Assembly (NCBI GenBank): GCA_016707075.1
Contig: JADJII010000001.1
Span: 310,001 to 374,000 of the forward strand
Source of the DNA: Egaibacter danicus
Lineage (GTDB): Bacteria > Pseudomonadota > Gammaproteobacteria > Burkholderiales > Burkholderiaceae_C
Reading direction: 5' to 3'
Length of the DNA stretch: 64,000 nucleotides
Shown here: positions 1-7,985 of the stretch, piece after piece
How the letters are laid out: the number at the start of each line of letters is the position of its first letter
How positions within the stretch are numbered: the stretch's first letter is position 1
Notes under the pieces: model-generated
Database searches by the model: none
Told to the model about the DNA's origin: nothing
The model's input: only the letters and a program-made list of their open reading frames with translations
Program-made: the position numbers and the translations under genes

Positions 1-404
1 GGGTGTGCGTCACGACGGAACCCGCGCAGGAAGAACTGCATCTGCTCGTTCACCATGGTGTGGTTGGTCACTCGCTTGGTGAACGCGGCTTTTCCGGCGG
101 CGTTTGGCAGGTCCCCGTACAGAAGCAGGTGGCAGGTTTCCATAAAATCGCAATTCACTGCCAGCTGTTCAATTGGGTAGCCGCGATACAGCAATTCTCC
201 TTTGTCGCCGTCGATGTAGGTGATGGCCGACTGGCACGACGCCGTGGACAGGAAGCCCGGGTCGTAGGTAAACATGCCCGTTTGAGCATACAGCTTGCGA
301 ATATCCACGACGTCAGGGCCCACATTGCCCTGATAAACGGGTAGTTCGATGCTGGGGCTGCCGTTACTGAACGACAGGGTGGCTTTGTTGTCAGCTAGTT
401 TCAT
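1..404 (-). CDS. gltA: Citrate synthase, N-terminal part (runs off left edge)
   Basis: Citrate synthase condenses oxaloacetate and acetyl-CoA to citrate in the cytoplasm, the entry step of the TCA cycle. About 134 residues are present of the roughly 430 usual for the family; the rest lies beyond the left edge. The protein begins MKLADNKATLSF and carries the conserved N-terminal segment ITYIDGDKGELLYRGYPIE, followed by the ETCHLLLYGDLP region. The ATG at 404-402 is preceded at 5 nt by AAAGGG, a reasonable ribosome binding site. It lies just downstream of sdhE on the same strand, so it is probably the last gene of an sdhCDAB-sdhE-gltA transcript, the usual order in Burkholderiales. Identity is secure; only the truncation is a limit. 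Confidence 0.93.
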   Translation of the reverse strand, partial: MKLADNKATLSFSNGSPSIELPVYQGNVGPDVVDIRKLYAQTGMFTYDPGFLSTASCQSAITYIDGDKGELLYRGYPIEQLAVNCDFMETCHLLLYGDLPNAAGKAAFTKRVTNHTMVNEQMQFFLRGFRRDAH

Positions 405-414
405 TTTTTCCCTT

Positions 415-717
415 TCACCGGTTTTCTCTCAACATGCTCAAAACTTCACGTACATCTGCCCGATCAAGTTCTGCCTGAACCTGAGCAAGCGTTTTTCGTG
501 CCAGGTGCACATCCAGCAGATCGTTGTCGCTCAGATCCATCAGATCCGTTAAAGCCCGGCCTTGCGCCATGGTCAGGCTTTTCTCGAATCGCTGAAAGAA
601 CCGCTCAATGAAAAGGTCGTTTTCCAGCAAACCGCGTCTGCAACGCCATTTGAGCTTGCTGAGTTCACGCTCTCCAATGAGTACTTCGGTCACTGGTCGA
701 TTTTCTGTAATGCTCAA
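415..717 (-). CDS. sdhE: FAD assembly factor SdhE (succinate dehydrogenase flavinylation)
   Basis: SdhE-family proteins (YgfY/Sdh5) promote covalent attachment of FAD to the SdhA subunit. The reading frame contains the family signature RRGLLEND (the RGxxE motif) and ERFF, then a helical C-terminal half. The frame is open further upstream into sdhB. I place the start at the TTG at 717-715, which overlaps the sdhB stop (TTGA) and gives 100 residues; a GTG at 693 would give 92. Neither has a clear Shine-Dalgarno sequence, so translational coupling to sdhB is likely. Its position between sdhB and gltA fits its role. Function is well supported; the exact start is not. Confidence 0.85.
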   Translation of the reverse strand: MSITENRPVTEVLIGERELSKLKWRCRRGLLENDLFIERFFQRFEKSLTMAQGRALTDLMDLSDNDLLDVHLARKTLAQVQAELDRADVREVLSMLRENR

Positions 718-1418
718 ACGGTTCGCAGAACCATCATTTCCTTGATCTTCCCGATGGCCCGCGTCGGATTCAGTCCTTTTGGGCACACATCAACACAGTT
801 CATGATGGTGTGGCAGCGAAACAGGCGGTACGGATCTTCCAGGTTGTCCAGACGCTCGCCCGTGGCCTGATCCCGGCTGTCCGCAATGAATCGGTACGCC
901 TGCAACAGCCCGGCGGGTCCGACAAACTTGTCGGGATTCCACCAGAAGCTTGGACAGCTCGTGGAACAGCTGGCGCACAGAATGCATTCATACAGGCCGT
1001 TGAGCTCCTCACGCTCTTCGGGTGACTGCAGGCGCTCCTTCTCGGGCGGCACTTCGTCGTTGACCAGGTAGGGCTTGATCGAGTTGTACTGCTTGAAGAA
1101 CTGGGTCATGTCTACGATCAGGTCGCGGATCACCGGCAGGCCGGGCAGGGGCTTCAAAACGATCGGATCCTTCAGCGTGCGCATGTTGGTCAGGCAGGCC
1201 AGGCCGTTCTTGCCGTTGATGTTCATCGCGTCGGAGCCGCAGACCCCTTCGCGGCACGAGCGCCGGAACGTGATGCCAGGGTCCTGCGCCTTGAGTTTCA
1301 TCAGCGCGTCCAGCAGCATGCGTTCGCTGCCGTCGAGTTCCACCTCGATGGTTTGCATGTAGGGCTTGACGTCTTTGTCCGGGTCGTAGCGATAGATCTG
1401 GAAGGTGCGCTTAGTCAT
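714..1418 (-). CDS. sdhB: Succinate dehydrogenase iron-sulfur subunit
   Basis: SdhB passes electrons from the flavin of SdhA through three Fe-S clusters to ubiquinone at the membrane anchor. The 234-residue protein shows all cluster ligands: CREGVCGSDAMN with a later Cys for the 2Fe-2S centre (around residues 55-75), CILCASCSTSCP for the 4Fe-4S centre (around 145), and CHTIMNCVDVCPKG completing the 3Fe-4S and 4Fe-4S sets (around 200). The length is normal. It follows sdhA by 18 nt and overlaps the probable sdhE start, so it belongs to a single minus-strand operon. Confidence 0.97.
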   Translation of the reverse strand: MTKRTFQIYRYDPDKDVKPYMQTIEVELDGSERMLLDALMKLKAQDPGITFRRSCREGVCGSDAMNINGKNGLACLTNMRTLKDPIVLKPLPGLPVIRDLIVDMTQFFKQYNSIKPYLVNDEVPPEKERLQSPEEREELNGLYECILCASCSTSCPSFWWNPDKFVGPAGLLQAYRFIADSRDQATGERLDNLEDPYRLFRCHTIMNCVDVCPKGLNPTRAIGKIKEMMVLRTV

Positions 1419-1436
1419 GTCAATCTCCGGTACGGG

Positions 1437-3227
1437 TTAGAACGTGCGAGTCTTCAGTGGAACGCTTTCCACCGTGAGCGGCTTCATCTGCACGGGCTTG
1501 TAGCTCAGGCGGTTGCCCTCGCGGTACCAAAGCGTGTGTTTGTGCCATTCGGTGTCGTTGCGACCATTCGGGTACTGTGCCGAATCGCTGTAGTCGTTGA
1601 CAGTGTGGGCGCCACGGCTCTCATGCCGGGCCGCCGCTGACACGATGGTGGCCTGCGCTGCCTCGATCAGGTTCTCTACCTCGAGAGCTTCAATACGTGC
1701 AGTGTTAAAGACTTTCGACTTGTCCTGCAGGTTGATGTTTTCCACGCGTTTGCGCAGATCGGCGATCTTCACCACGCCTTCATCCATGCTGGCCTGGGTT
1801 CGGAACACGCCAGCATGCTTTTGCATGGACGCGCGGATATCGTTGGCTACGTCCTGCGCGTACTCGCCGCTGCTGGCGTTGTCCAGGCGTGAAAGTCGGG
1901 CCAGCGTGGTGTCCGCAGCATGGGCGGGCAGGGGCTTGTGTACCTTGTTCTTGTTGTTGAACTCAACGATGTGGTTGCCGGCTGCGCGGCCAAACACCAG
2001 CAGGTCCAGCAACGAGTTGGTGCCCAGCCGGTTGGCGCCATGTACGCTGACGCAGGAGCATTCGCCGACTGCGTAAAGACCGTTCACCACTTCGTTGTGA
2101 ACGCCGTTGTTCTGAATGACCACCTGTCCGTTGATGTTGGTCGGAATGCCACCCATCTGGTAGTGAATGGTCGGCACCACGGGGATGGGCTCGCGGGTCA
2201 CGTCCACATTGGCAAAGTTGTGGCCAATTTCATACACCGAAGGCAGACGCTTCATGACCGTGTCGGCACCGAGGTGGTCCAGCTTGAGCAGCACGTAGTC
2301 CTTGTTGGGACCACAGCCACGGCCTTCCTTGATTTCCTGGTCCATGCAACGCGACACAAAGTCACGCGGAGCCAGATCTTTCAGCGTGGGCGCATAACGC
2401 TCCATGAAGCGTTCGCCATTGCTGTTGATCAGGATCGCGCCTTCGCCGCGGCAGCCTTCGGTTAGCAACACACCTGCGCCGGCAACGCCGGTAGGGTGGA
2501 ACTGCCAGAACTCCATGTCTTCCAGCGGGATGCCACTACGTGCGGCCATACCCAAACCGTCACCCGTGTTGATGAAGGCGTTGGTGGAAGCCGCAAAAAT
2601 GCGGCCTGCGCCCCCGGTGGCCAGCAAGGTGGTTTTGGCTTCGAGAATGTGAACGTCACCGGTTTCCATTTCCAGCGCCGTGACGCCGACCACATCGCCG
2701 TCCGCGTCGCGAATCAGGTCCAGTGCCATCCACTCGACGAAGAATGCCGTTTTGGCCTTGACGTTCTGCTGGTACAACGTATGCAGCATCGCGTGGCCGG
2801 TGCGGTCAGCTGCGGCACAGGCGCGCTCCACGGCCTTCTCGCCGTAATTGGCGGTGTGGCCACCAAACGGGCGCTGGTAAATGGTGCCATCCGGATTGCG
2901 GTCGAACGGCATGCCCATGTGTTCCAGGTCATAGACCACCTTGGGTGCTTCGCGGCACATGAACTCGATGGCATCCTGATCACCCAGCCAGTCGGAACCC
3001 TTGACGGTGTCATAGAAATGGTAGTGCCAGTTGTCGTCGTTCATGTTGCCCAGCGAGGCGCCGATGCCGCCTTGAGCGGCAACGGTATGTGAGCGTGTGG
3101 GGAACACTTTGGAGAGAACCGCTACGTTCAGACCGGCACGTGCCAGTTGCAGGGACGCCCGCATGCCGGAGCCGCCAGCGCCGATGATGACAACGTCAAA
3201 TTTTCTTTTGGATACGGAGTACGACAT
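1437..3227 (-). CDS. sdhA: Succinate dehydrogenase flavoprotein subunit
   Basis: SdhA oxidises succinate to fumarate and carries covalently bound FAD, on the cytoplasmic face of the inner membrane. The 596-residue protein has the N-terminal dinucleotide fold GAGGSG (residues 16-21) and the motif RSHTVAAQGGIGAS, whose His (about residue 47) is the FAD attachment site. The catalytic region HPTGVAGAGVLLTEGCRGEG and the HGANRLGTNSLLDLLVFGR segment are also present. It sits between sdhD and sdhB in the operon, and SdhE, its flavinylation factor, is encoded downstream. Nothing about length or motifs is unusual. Confidence 0.98.
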   Translation of the reverse strand: MSYSVSKRKFDVVIIGAGGSGMRASLQLARAGLNVAVLSKVFPTRSHTVAAQGGIGASLGNMNDDNWHYHFYDTVKGSDWLGDQDAIEFMCREAPKVVYDLEHMGMPFDRNPDGTIYQRPFGGHTANYGEKAVERACAAADRTGHAMLHTLYQQNVKAKTAFFVEWMALDLIRDADGDVVGVTALEMETGDVHILEAKTTLLATGGAGRIFAASTNAFINTGDGLGMAARSGIPLEDMEFWQFHPTGVAGAGVLLTEGCRGEGAILINSNGERFMERYAPTLKDLAPRDFVSRCMDQEIKEGRGCGPNKDYVLLKLDHLGADTVMKRLPSVYEIGHNFANVDVTREPIPVVPTIHYQMGGIPTNINGQVVIQNNGVHNEVVNGLYAVGECSCVSVHGANRLGTNSLLDLLVFGRAAGNHIVEFNNKNKVHKPLPAHAADTTLARLSRLDNASSGEYAQDVANDIRASMQKHAGVFRTQASMDEGVVKIADLRKRVENINLQDKSKVFNTARIEALEVENLIEAAQATIVSAAARHESRGAHTVNDYSDSAQYPNGRNDTEWHKHTLWYREGNRLSYKPVQMKPLTVESVPLKTRTF

Positions 3228-3254
3228 GTATGAAAGCCTCTGGTGATGTAGTGC

Positions 3255-3620
3255 TTAAACGCGCCACAAAGCCTGAATGGCCCAACCCGCGCAACCCACG
3301 AGCCAGACGATGGTGAAAACCTGAAGGGCCAGGCGCAGCGAGACGGGTTTGATGTAATCCATCCAGATATCGCGCATGCCCACCCACACGTGGTACAGCA
3401 GGGCCACGATGACAGAGAAGGTCAACACCTTCATCCACTGCGCCGAAAAGATGCCGGCCCACTTGTCATAGCCGATGGGACCCTTGCTGAAAACGACCTG
3501 CGCCAGAACCAGCAGGGTGAAAAGAGCCATCAGCGCTGCGGTGATGCGCTGGCCCAGCCAGTCGCGCAGACCGTAATGCGCGCCGACGACGATGCGTTTG
3601 GAGCCGTAGTTGACAGACAT
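3255..3620 (-). CDS. sdhD: Succinate dehydrogenase membrane anchor subunit SdhD
   Basis: This is the second hydrophobic anchor of complex II; with SdhC it binds heme b and ubiquinone. The 121-residue protein has three predicted membrane segments. The motif GLRDWLGQRITAALMALF is near the N-terminus, and HVWVGMRDIWMDYIKP, whose His is the likely heme ligand region, is near residue 75. It lies 15 nt downstream of sdhC and 27 nt upstream of sdhA. Similarity to other anchors is moderate, as usual for this fast-evolving subunit, but position and motifs make the assignment firm. Confidence 0.94.
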   Translation of the reverse strand: MSVNYGSKRIVVGAHYGLRDWLGQRITAALMALFTLLVLAQVVFSKGPIGYDKWAGIFSAQWMKVLTFSVIVALLYHVWVGMRDIWMDYIKPVSLRLALQVFTIVWLVGCAGWAIQALWRV

Positions 3621-3635
3621 GGTGTGCTCTTTCTT

Positions 3636-4082
3636 CTAATACAGGCCGAACAGCTTGAGCGCCAAGGCGAGGGTCAATACCACGCTGGCAATCAACGTGA
3701 ACGCTGCGGACGATTTACCGAATTCCTTGCTCACCGCCGCGTGGCTGGTATCCATCCACAGGTGGCGAAGGCCCGCAATAAAGTGGTGCAGGTAGGCCCA
3801 GATCAGCGCCAGTGCAACCAGCTTCCAGATGAAGCCGGGCAGACCCAGCATGCCCACATTGAATGCGCCTTTGAACCTGGCAAACGAAATCTCGGAAGAA
3901 ATCGAGTTGTTAAACATCCAGATGATGAAAGGCATCAGGATGAACATGATGGCGCCGCTGATGCGGTGGAGGATGGAGACAATGCCCGCGATGGGGAGGC
4001 GGTATGTGGGGAGGTCTGTGAAGGCGTTGATGTTACGGAACTCAGGCCGCTTCTTCGTTACGCTTGTCGCTAGTTCAGACAT
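3636..4082 (-). CDS. sdhC: Succinate dehydrogenase cytochrome b556 subunit SdhC
   Basis: SdhC is the large cytochrome b subunit that anchors complex II and forms the quinone pocket. The 148-residue protein contains the family motif SILHRISGAIMF (HRxTG-like, quinone/heme region) near residue 40 and HHFIAGLRHLWMD near residue 95. It has three hydrophobic segments. It is the first gene of the sdhCDAB operon. Its ATG at 4082 is preceded by GAAAG on the coding strand, and about 220 nt of non-coding DNA separates it from the GntR gene upstream. Confidence 0.95.
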   Translation of the reverse strand: MSELATSVTKKRPEFRNINAFTDLPTYRLPIAGIVSILHRISGAIMFILMPFIIWMFNNSISSEISFARFKGAFNVGMLGLPGFIWKLVALALIWAYLHHFIAGLRHLWMDTSHAAVSKEFGKSSAAFTLIASVVLTLALALKLFGLY

Positions 4083-4301
4083 ACTTGGCTTTCATTGTTA
4101 TGGAGTAACTACCCGGTAACTGACAAACACGGTTTGCTGCCAAATTCTATTGCAACGCAGCATGGAACGTGGGTTGCGAAACAGCAGATCAACTTTATTT
4201 CGGGGAAACGGGCCTGTTCTTGAGATCGGTTTCCTGCACTGACCAACACTTTGCACTTTCTGACTGACATGGGGGTTACTGTTGCCGTTCTGGGTTGGGG
4301 A

Positions 4302-5105
4302 TCAGCTCAAGGTGTTGTGGTAATGGTGCGTATCGGTTCGGTAGTAGCCGCGACGCAACTCCATGGGTACGTCTTTGTAGGTGTAAGCGATGCGTTCGAC
4401 GCTCAGCAAGGGTGTTCCCTGCTTTACTTTCAATAGCTGCTCACGCCCGCCGGTAGCGGGCTCGGCGCGTAATTTCTCTTCAGCGCGAACCATTCGAACA
4501 TTGAATTCGGTCTCAAACAGTGCGTAGGTCGGACCCTGGTAAGTGGCGAGTCGCTCGGCTGTCAGGCCCTTGAAGGCAGAGGCCGGCAGCCAGATGTCTT
4601 CCAGAACCGTGGGTGTCCCGCCAAAACTCAACACCCGGCGGATCTGCAGCACGGTGTCGCCGGTGCGAAGTGCCAGGGCCCGGGCCACTTCGGCGCTGGC
4701 GCGAGCGCGCCGACACTCGATGATGTCGCGCTGGGCGGGGCCTTCGCTGCCGGGGGCCCCGCTATCGGGCACGAGCTTCAGGAAACGGAACTGCACCTGC
4801 TGCTCGGCATGGGTCGCGACGAACGTCCCCTTGCCCTGCCGACGAACCACCAGGTTTTCAGCGGCCAGTTCATCAATGGCCTTGCGAACGGTTCCCTGGC
4901 TGACGCGAAACCGGACTGCCAGCTCCATTTCGCTGGGAATGGCTTCGCCGGGTTTCCATTCGCCAACCCGCAAACTCTGCAGGATCAGCCCTTTGATCTG
5001 CTGATACAGCGGGCTGAACGCCGGCGTTTGGGCCATACCTTCCGAGACGCCCGCACCTCCCCCCGCACTGGCGTTTTCGCTGTGGATGAGTAGTGGAGGG
5101 CGCAT
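4302..5105 (-). CDS. GntR-family transcriptional regulator (HutC/UTRA type)
   Basis: This is a DNA-binding regulator with an N-terminal winged helix (residues about 30-95, containing GEAIPSEMELAVRFRVSQGT and VRRQGKGTFVA) and a C-terminal UTRA ligand-binding domain typical of the HutC subfamily. It lies between the sdh operon, which it precedes on the same strand, and divergent mdh. That position suggests local control of TCA-cycle genes and of itself; this is inference. An inverted repeat in the gntR-mdh gap is a good candidate binding site. The annotated start gives 267 residues; an internal ATG at 5036 (MAQTPAFSPLYQQ) would give 244 and also keeps the whole domain. A copy of the dispersed repeat (4420-4477) is embedded in the UTRA-coding part. 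Confidence 0.9.
   Translation of the reverse strand: MRPPLLIHSENASAGGGAGVSEGMAQTPAFSPLYQQIKGLILQSLRVGEWKPGEAIPSEMELAVRFRVSQGTVRKAIDELAAENLVVRRQGKGTFVATHAEQQVQFRFLKLVPDSGAPGSEGPAQRDIIECRRARASAEVARALALRTGDTVLQIRRVLSFGGTPTVLEDIWLPASAFKGLTAERLATYQGPTYALFETEFNVRMVRAEEKLRAEPATGGREQLLKVKQGTPLLSVERIAYTYKDVPMELRRGYYRTDTHHYHNTLS
4420..4477 (+). repeat. Dispersed ~55-bp repeat, copy 1 (inside gntR)
   Basis: The core CAATAGCTGCTCACGC (4431-4446) matches the best copies of the family almost exactly. It is followed by GCGGGCT and a TAATTT end. The first arm of the short inverted repeat is eroded. The copy is antisense to gntR and is read through as codons for EKLRAEPATGGREQLLKV, a frame different from the other antisense copies. 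Confidence 0.55.
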
Positions 5106-5160
5106 GCAGGAACAGGCAAAAATTGGAGTTTCAGCGATGACGCGAAACTGACGTAATCAT

Positions 5161-5181
5161 ATCTTATATAAGACATAAGAT
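5161..5181. promoter_or_regulatory. Candidate GntR operator between gntR and mdh
   Basis: The perfect 12-bp palindrome TCTTATATAAGA (5162-5173) lies inside a longer arrangement, with ATCTTAT at 5161-5167 and its complement ATAAGAT at 5175-5181. It is centred in the 190-bp gap between the divergent gntR and mdh genes. Palindromes rich in TTATA-type half-sites are usual for GntR regulators. The site overlaps the likely gntR promoter region (TATGAT on the minus strand just beyond it) and lies directly upstream of a possible mdh -35. That it binds this GntR protein is inference. Confidence 0.5.
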
Positions 5182-5184
5182 AAA

Positions 5185-5214
5185 TTGACGACCTAGGGTT
5201 TTCCAGAGTAAACT
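5185..5214 (+). promoter_or_regulatory. Possible mdh promoter
   Basis: TTGACG (5185-5190) and TAAACT (5209-5214) are separated by 18 nt. They lie about 80 nt upstream of the mdh ATG and immediately downstream of the palindromic candidate operator. The -10 matches four of six consensus positions, so this is only a plausible sigma-70 promoter. Confidence 0.35.
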
Positions 5215-5295
5215 CTGACAACTTTCTGCGGGGCTTTTCATCCTGTTTGACTGCCTCCCAGTACCCGTTTCATCACACTTCCTGGAGTTCCCGCC

Positions 5296-6283
5296 ATGAG
5301 CAAAAAACCCGTCCGTGTTGCCGTTACCGGTGCAGCTGGTCAAATCGGTTACGCCATTCTGTTTCGCATTGCCTCGGGCGAAATGCTGGGTAAAGACCAG
5401 CCGGTGATTCTGCAGTTGCTGGAAGTTCCGGTTGAGGGTCCGCAAAAGGCGCTCAAGGGCGTGATGATGGAGTTGCAGGACTGTGCATTTCCGCTGCTGG
5501 TGGGCATGGAAGCTCATGGTGACCCAATGACTGCGTTCAAGGACGTGGACTACGCCTTGCTGATTGGCTCGCGCCCCCGCGGCCCCGGCATGGAGCGCGC
5601 CGACCTGCTGGCTGCCAACGCCCAGATTTTCACCGCGCAGGGCAAGGCCCTCAACGCCGTGGCCAGCCGCAACGTCAAGGTGCTGGTGGTGGGCAACCCT
5701 GCCAATACCAATGCCTGGATCGCCATGAAGAGCGCCCCCGACCTGCCGCGCACGCAACTTCACCGCCATGATGCGCCTGGACCACAACCGTGCCTTGAGC
5801 CAGATCGCCTCCAAAACCGGCAAGGCCGTGGCTGATATCCAGAAAATGGCTGTGTGGGGGAATCATTCTCCCTCCATGTACCCTGACTACCGCTTCGCCA
5901 CCATCAATGGTGCCAGTGTCAAGGACATGATCAACGACCACGACTGGAATGCCAACACCTTCCTGCCGACCGTGGGCAAGCGGGGCGCCGCCATCATCGA
6001 AGCCCGCGGTGTATCTTCCGCGGCTTCTGCCGCCAATGCAGCGATCGACCACATGCGTGACTGGGCGCTGGGCACCAATGGCAAGTGGGTCACGATGGGC
6101 ATCCCGTCGGACGGCCAATATGGCATTCCCAAAGACACCATGTTCGGTTTCGCTGTTACCTGCGAAGGTGGCGAATACAAAGTGGTGCAAGACTTGCCAA
6201 TCGACGAATTCAGCCAGACCTGCATCAACAAGACATTGAAGGAACTGCAGGAAGAGCAAGCCGGGGTTGCGCACCTGCTTTGA
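5296..6283 (+). pseudogene. mdh: Malate dehydrogenase, interrupted by an apparent one-base insertion
   Basis: This NAD-dependent malate dehydrogenase converts malate to oxaloacetate. The first part (5296 to about 5746) encodes the Rossmann half, with VTGAAGQIGYAILFRIASGE and the VVGNPANTNAWIAMKSAPDL segment. The second part, in the next frame, continues without loss as NFTAMMRLDHNRALSQIA and GNHSPSMYPDY (catalytic His) to GVAHLL. Removing one C from the CCGCGC run at about 5746-5751 restores a 328-residue protein reading DLPARNFTAM. As written, translation would end at 5835. Because Mdh is central to metabolism and both halves are well conserved, a sequence error is as likely as a real mutation. 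The next gene starts 11 nt after the stop. Confidence 0.88.
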
Positions 6284-6294
6284 TTGACAGGTTG

Positions 6295-7335
6295 ATGGCC
6301 AAGCATCCGCGCGACGCCCTGATGGGTGCCCAGGCATCTGCCGGTTTTTTGCCGGTGTGTGACCATTACAGCGGCGTTGAAGTTCGGATGCGCAAAAGCC
6401 TCGAGTTGCAGGCTGCCATGACGGCTGAGTTCGGCACCTGTGTTTTTGATGTCACGCTTGATTGCGAAGACGGCGCGCCTGTGGGAGGTGAGTTCGACCA
6501 TGCCAATATGGTTGTAGCCCTTGCCAATCATGCGCAGATAGCTATAAAAAAAGTAGCGAAACCAGCGGTGGCATCCACCAGCCGGGTGGCTGTGCGTGTG
6601 CACCCGGTTGATCATCCGGTGTTCGAACAGGATGTGGAGACGGTCGTTGGCAAGGCCGGTCAAGCGCTGTGCCATTTGATGATTCCCAAAGTCGAATGCG
6701 TCGCAGATGTAGACCGGGCAGTCAAAGCCGTGGATCGCGCGTGGCCGGGTCCTGCTGGCAGCAAACTTGCGTTGCACGTGTTGATCGAGTCACCTGCTGC
6801 GGTGCACCGGGCGTTTGATATTGCAGCGCATCCGCGAGTGCAGTCCCTCAGTTTTGGTTTGATGGACTTTGTATCTGCCCACGCTGGGGCGATTCCCGCG
6901 GACGGTATGTCGGTCTCCGGGCAGTTCACCCACCCGCTGGTGGTACGCGCCAAGCTGGAAGTTGCGTCGGCCTGCCATGCCCATGGCAAAGTGCCCTCGC
7001 ATTGCGTGGTGACGGAGTTCAAGGACGCCGCCGTGCTGCAGTCCGCCGCCCGTCGTGCAGCGCGCGAACTGGGGTACCAGCGCATGTGGAGCATTCACCC
7101 GGACCAGATTCGGCCCATCCTGGCGGCGTTCACGCCGGATGAGCGCGAAATTGAAGTAGCTTCAGAAATCATCGAAAAGGCCGAAAATGCTGAATGGGCC
7201 CCGATCAGCTTCGAAGGGCGGTTGCATGACCGCGCCAGTTACCGCTATTTTTGGCAAACTCTGGAGCGGGCGCACCAAACGGGTCGCGCCTTGCCGGCCG
7301 GGGCTCAGGCCTATTTCGCGACCGGGGTGCACTGA
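6295..7335 (+). CDS. HpcH/HpaI aldolase / citrate lyase beta-like (CitE-like) CoA-ester lyase
   Basis: This 346-residue protein belongs to the CitE/HpcH TIM-barrel family of Mg-dependent C-C lyases. Visible family features are VTLDCEDGAPVGGE (metal-binding DxEDG-type loop, about residue 50), VRVHPVDHP (substrate Arg region), MIPKVE and LLHVLIESPAA-like strand (seen as LHVLIESPAAVHRAF), and SFGLMDFVSAHAG. The start chosen is the ATG at 6295, 11 nt after mdh; the frame is open further upstream inside mdh but that part shows no homology. The exact substrate is unknown. Being placed between mdh and acnB, a malyl-, citramalyl- or methylmalate-type CoA ester is plausible. A repeat copy (6504-6557) is encoded in frame in a loop before VAVRVHP. 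Confidence 0.82.
   Translation: MAKHPRDALMGAQASAGFLPVCDHYSGVEVRMRKSLELQAAMTAEFGTCVFDVTLDCEDGAPVGGEFDHANMVVALANHAQIAIKKVAKPAVASTSRVAVRVHPVDHPVFEQDVETVVGKAGQALCHLMIPKVECVADVDRAVKAVDRAWPGPAGSKLALHVLIESPAAVHRAFDIAAHPRVQSLSFGLMDFVSAHAGAIPADGMSVSGQFTHPLVVRAKLEVASACHAHGKVPSHCVVTEFKDAAVLQSAARRAARELGYQRMWSIHPDQIRPILAAFTPDEREIEVASEIIEKAENAEWAPISFEGRLHDRASYRYFWQTLERAHQTGRALPAGAQAYFATGVH
6504..6557 (-). repeat. Dispersed ~55-bp repeat, copy 2 (inside citE-like gene)
   Basis: The copy contains TAGCCCTTGCCAATCATGCG (6515-6534), then GATAGCTATAAAAAAAGTAGC (in two arms: 6537-6544 and 6552-6557), in the orientation with the inverted repeat last. It is antisense to the family sense strand and encodes VALANHAQIAIKKVAK within the lyase. 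This is the same frame as copies 6, 10 and 13. Confidence 0.65.
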
Positions 7336-7375
7336 TGGCGACTCTTCAATACCAATACATGCCAGGTGAATGACG

Positions 7376-7918
7376 ATGAACAAACAATATCTTGCATTGA
7401 TTTTCTCGGTGGTGCTGCCACTGTGCGGGGTTGTGGCGGCTCAAACCCAGCCGCCTGTGCCATCCAAAGCCGACCCAAAGACCAGTCGCAAGGAGATCCG
7501 CGTGGCGGCCCGAAACATTGCAGCCGAGGTGAGGGCGCCTTTGACGCCGGGCGAGTTGGAGATTGCCCAGCGTGTGCATGTGGGCAATTTGCCCTGTGAG
7601 CTTGGTGGTGCTGTGGCATTGCAGGCCGATCCTGGAGCACCAGGCTTCTTCAATTTGCGCGCGAAAGGCGTGACCTATCGTGTGTCGCCCGAGGAAACAA
7701 CCACCGGCGCCATCCGTCTGGAAGACAAGGCGGCCGGGGTTGTCTGGCTCCAGCTGGCGAACAAGTCCATGTTGATGAACCAGAAACTGGGCAAGCGGAT
7801 CCACGACGAATGCATGAGCCCTTCACAAGAGTTGGTGGCACAAGCCATGCTGAAGGCTCCACCAGCGAGTGTGCTGGATGCCAAACCCGTAGCCCAGACT
7901 GAAGGCGCTACCAAATAA
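7376..7918 (+). CDS. Small exported protein of unknown function
   Basis: I do not recognise a named family. The 180-residue product starts with a clear Sec signal peptide (MNKQYLALIFSVVLPLCG then VVAAQ, cleavage expected near residue 22), so it should be periplasmic. The mature part has a single CELGG motif, a second Cys in HDECM (a possible disulfide), and a beta-rich middle (FFNLRAKGVTYRVSP). An ATG at 7370 is also in frame, but AGGTG at 7363-7367 is spaced better for the ATG at 7376. The last codons (ATK and the TAA stop) lie inside repeat copy 3. It sits between the citE-like gene and acnB. Confidence 0.72.
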   Translation: MNKQYLALIFSVVLPLCGVVAAQTQPPVPSKADPKTSRKEIRVAARNIAAEVRAPLTPGELEIAQRVHVGNLPCELGGAVALQADPGAPGFFNLRAKGVTYRVSPEETTTGAIRLEDKAAGVVWLQLANKSMLMNQKLGKRIHDECMSPSQELVAQAMLKAPPASVLDAKPVAQTEGATK

Positions 7919-7960
7919 ATAGCTTGTCACGCATATCCAATGCGGGCTGGAGCCATATTT
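7907..7960 (+). repeat. Dispersed ~55-bp repeat, copy 3 (3' end of small exported gene)
   Basis: The inverted pair GCTA / TAGC spans 7907-7923. It is followed by TTGTCACGCATATCCAATGC (7924-7943), GGGCTGGAGCC and ATATTT. The copy supplies the stop codon (7916-7918) of the upstream gene and ends about 25 nt before acnB. Confidence 0.8.
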
Positions 7961-7985
7961 CATTCATAAAAAGGAGTAAATAACC

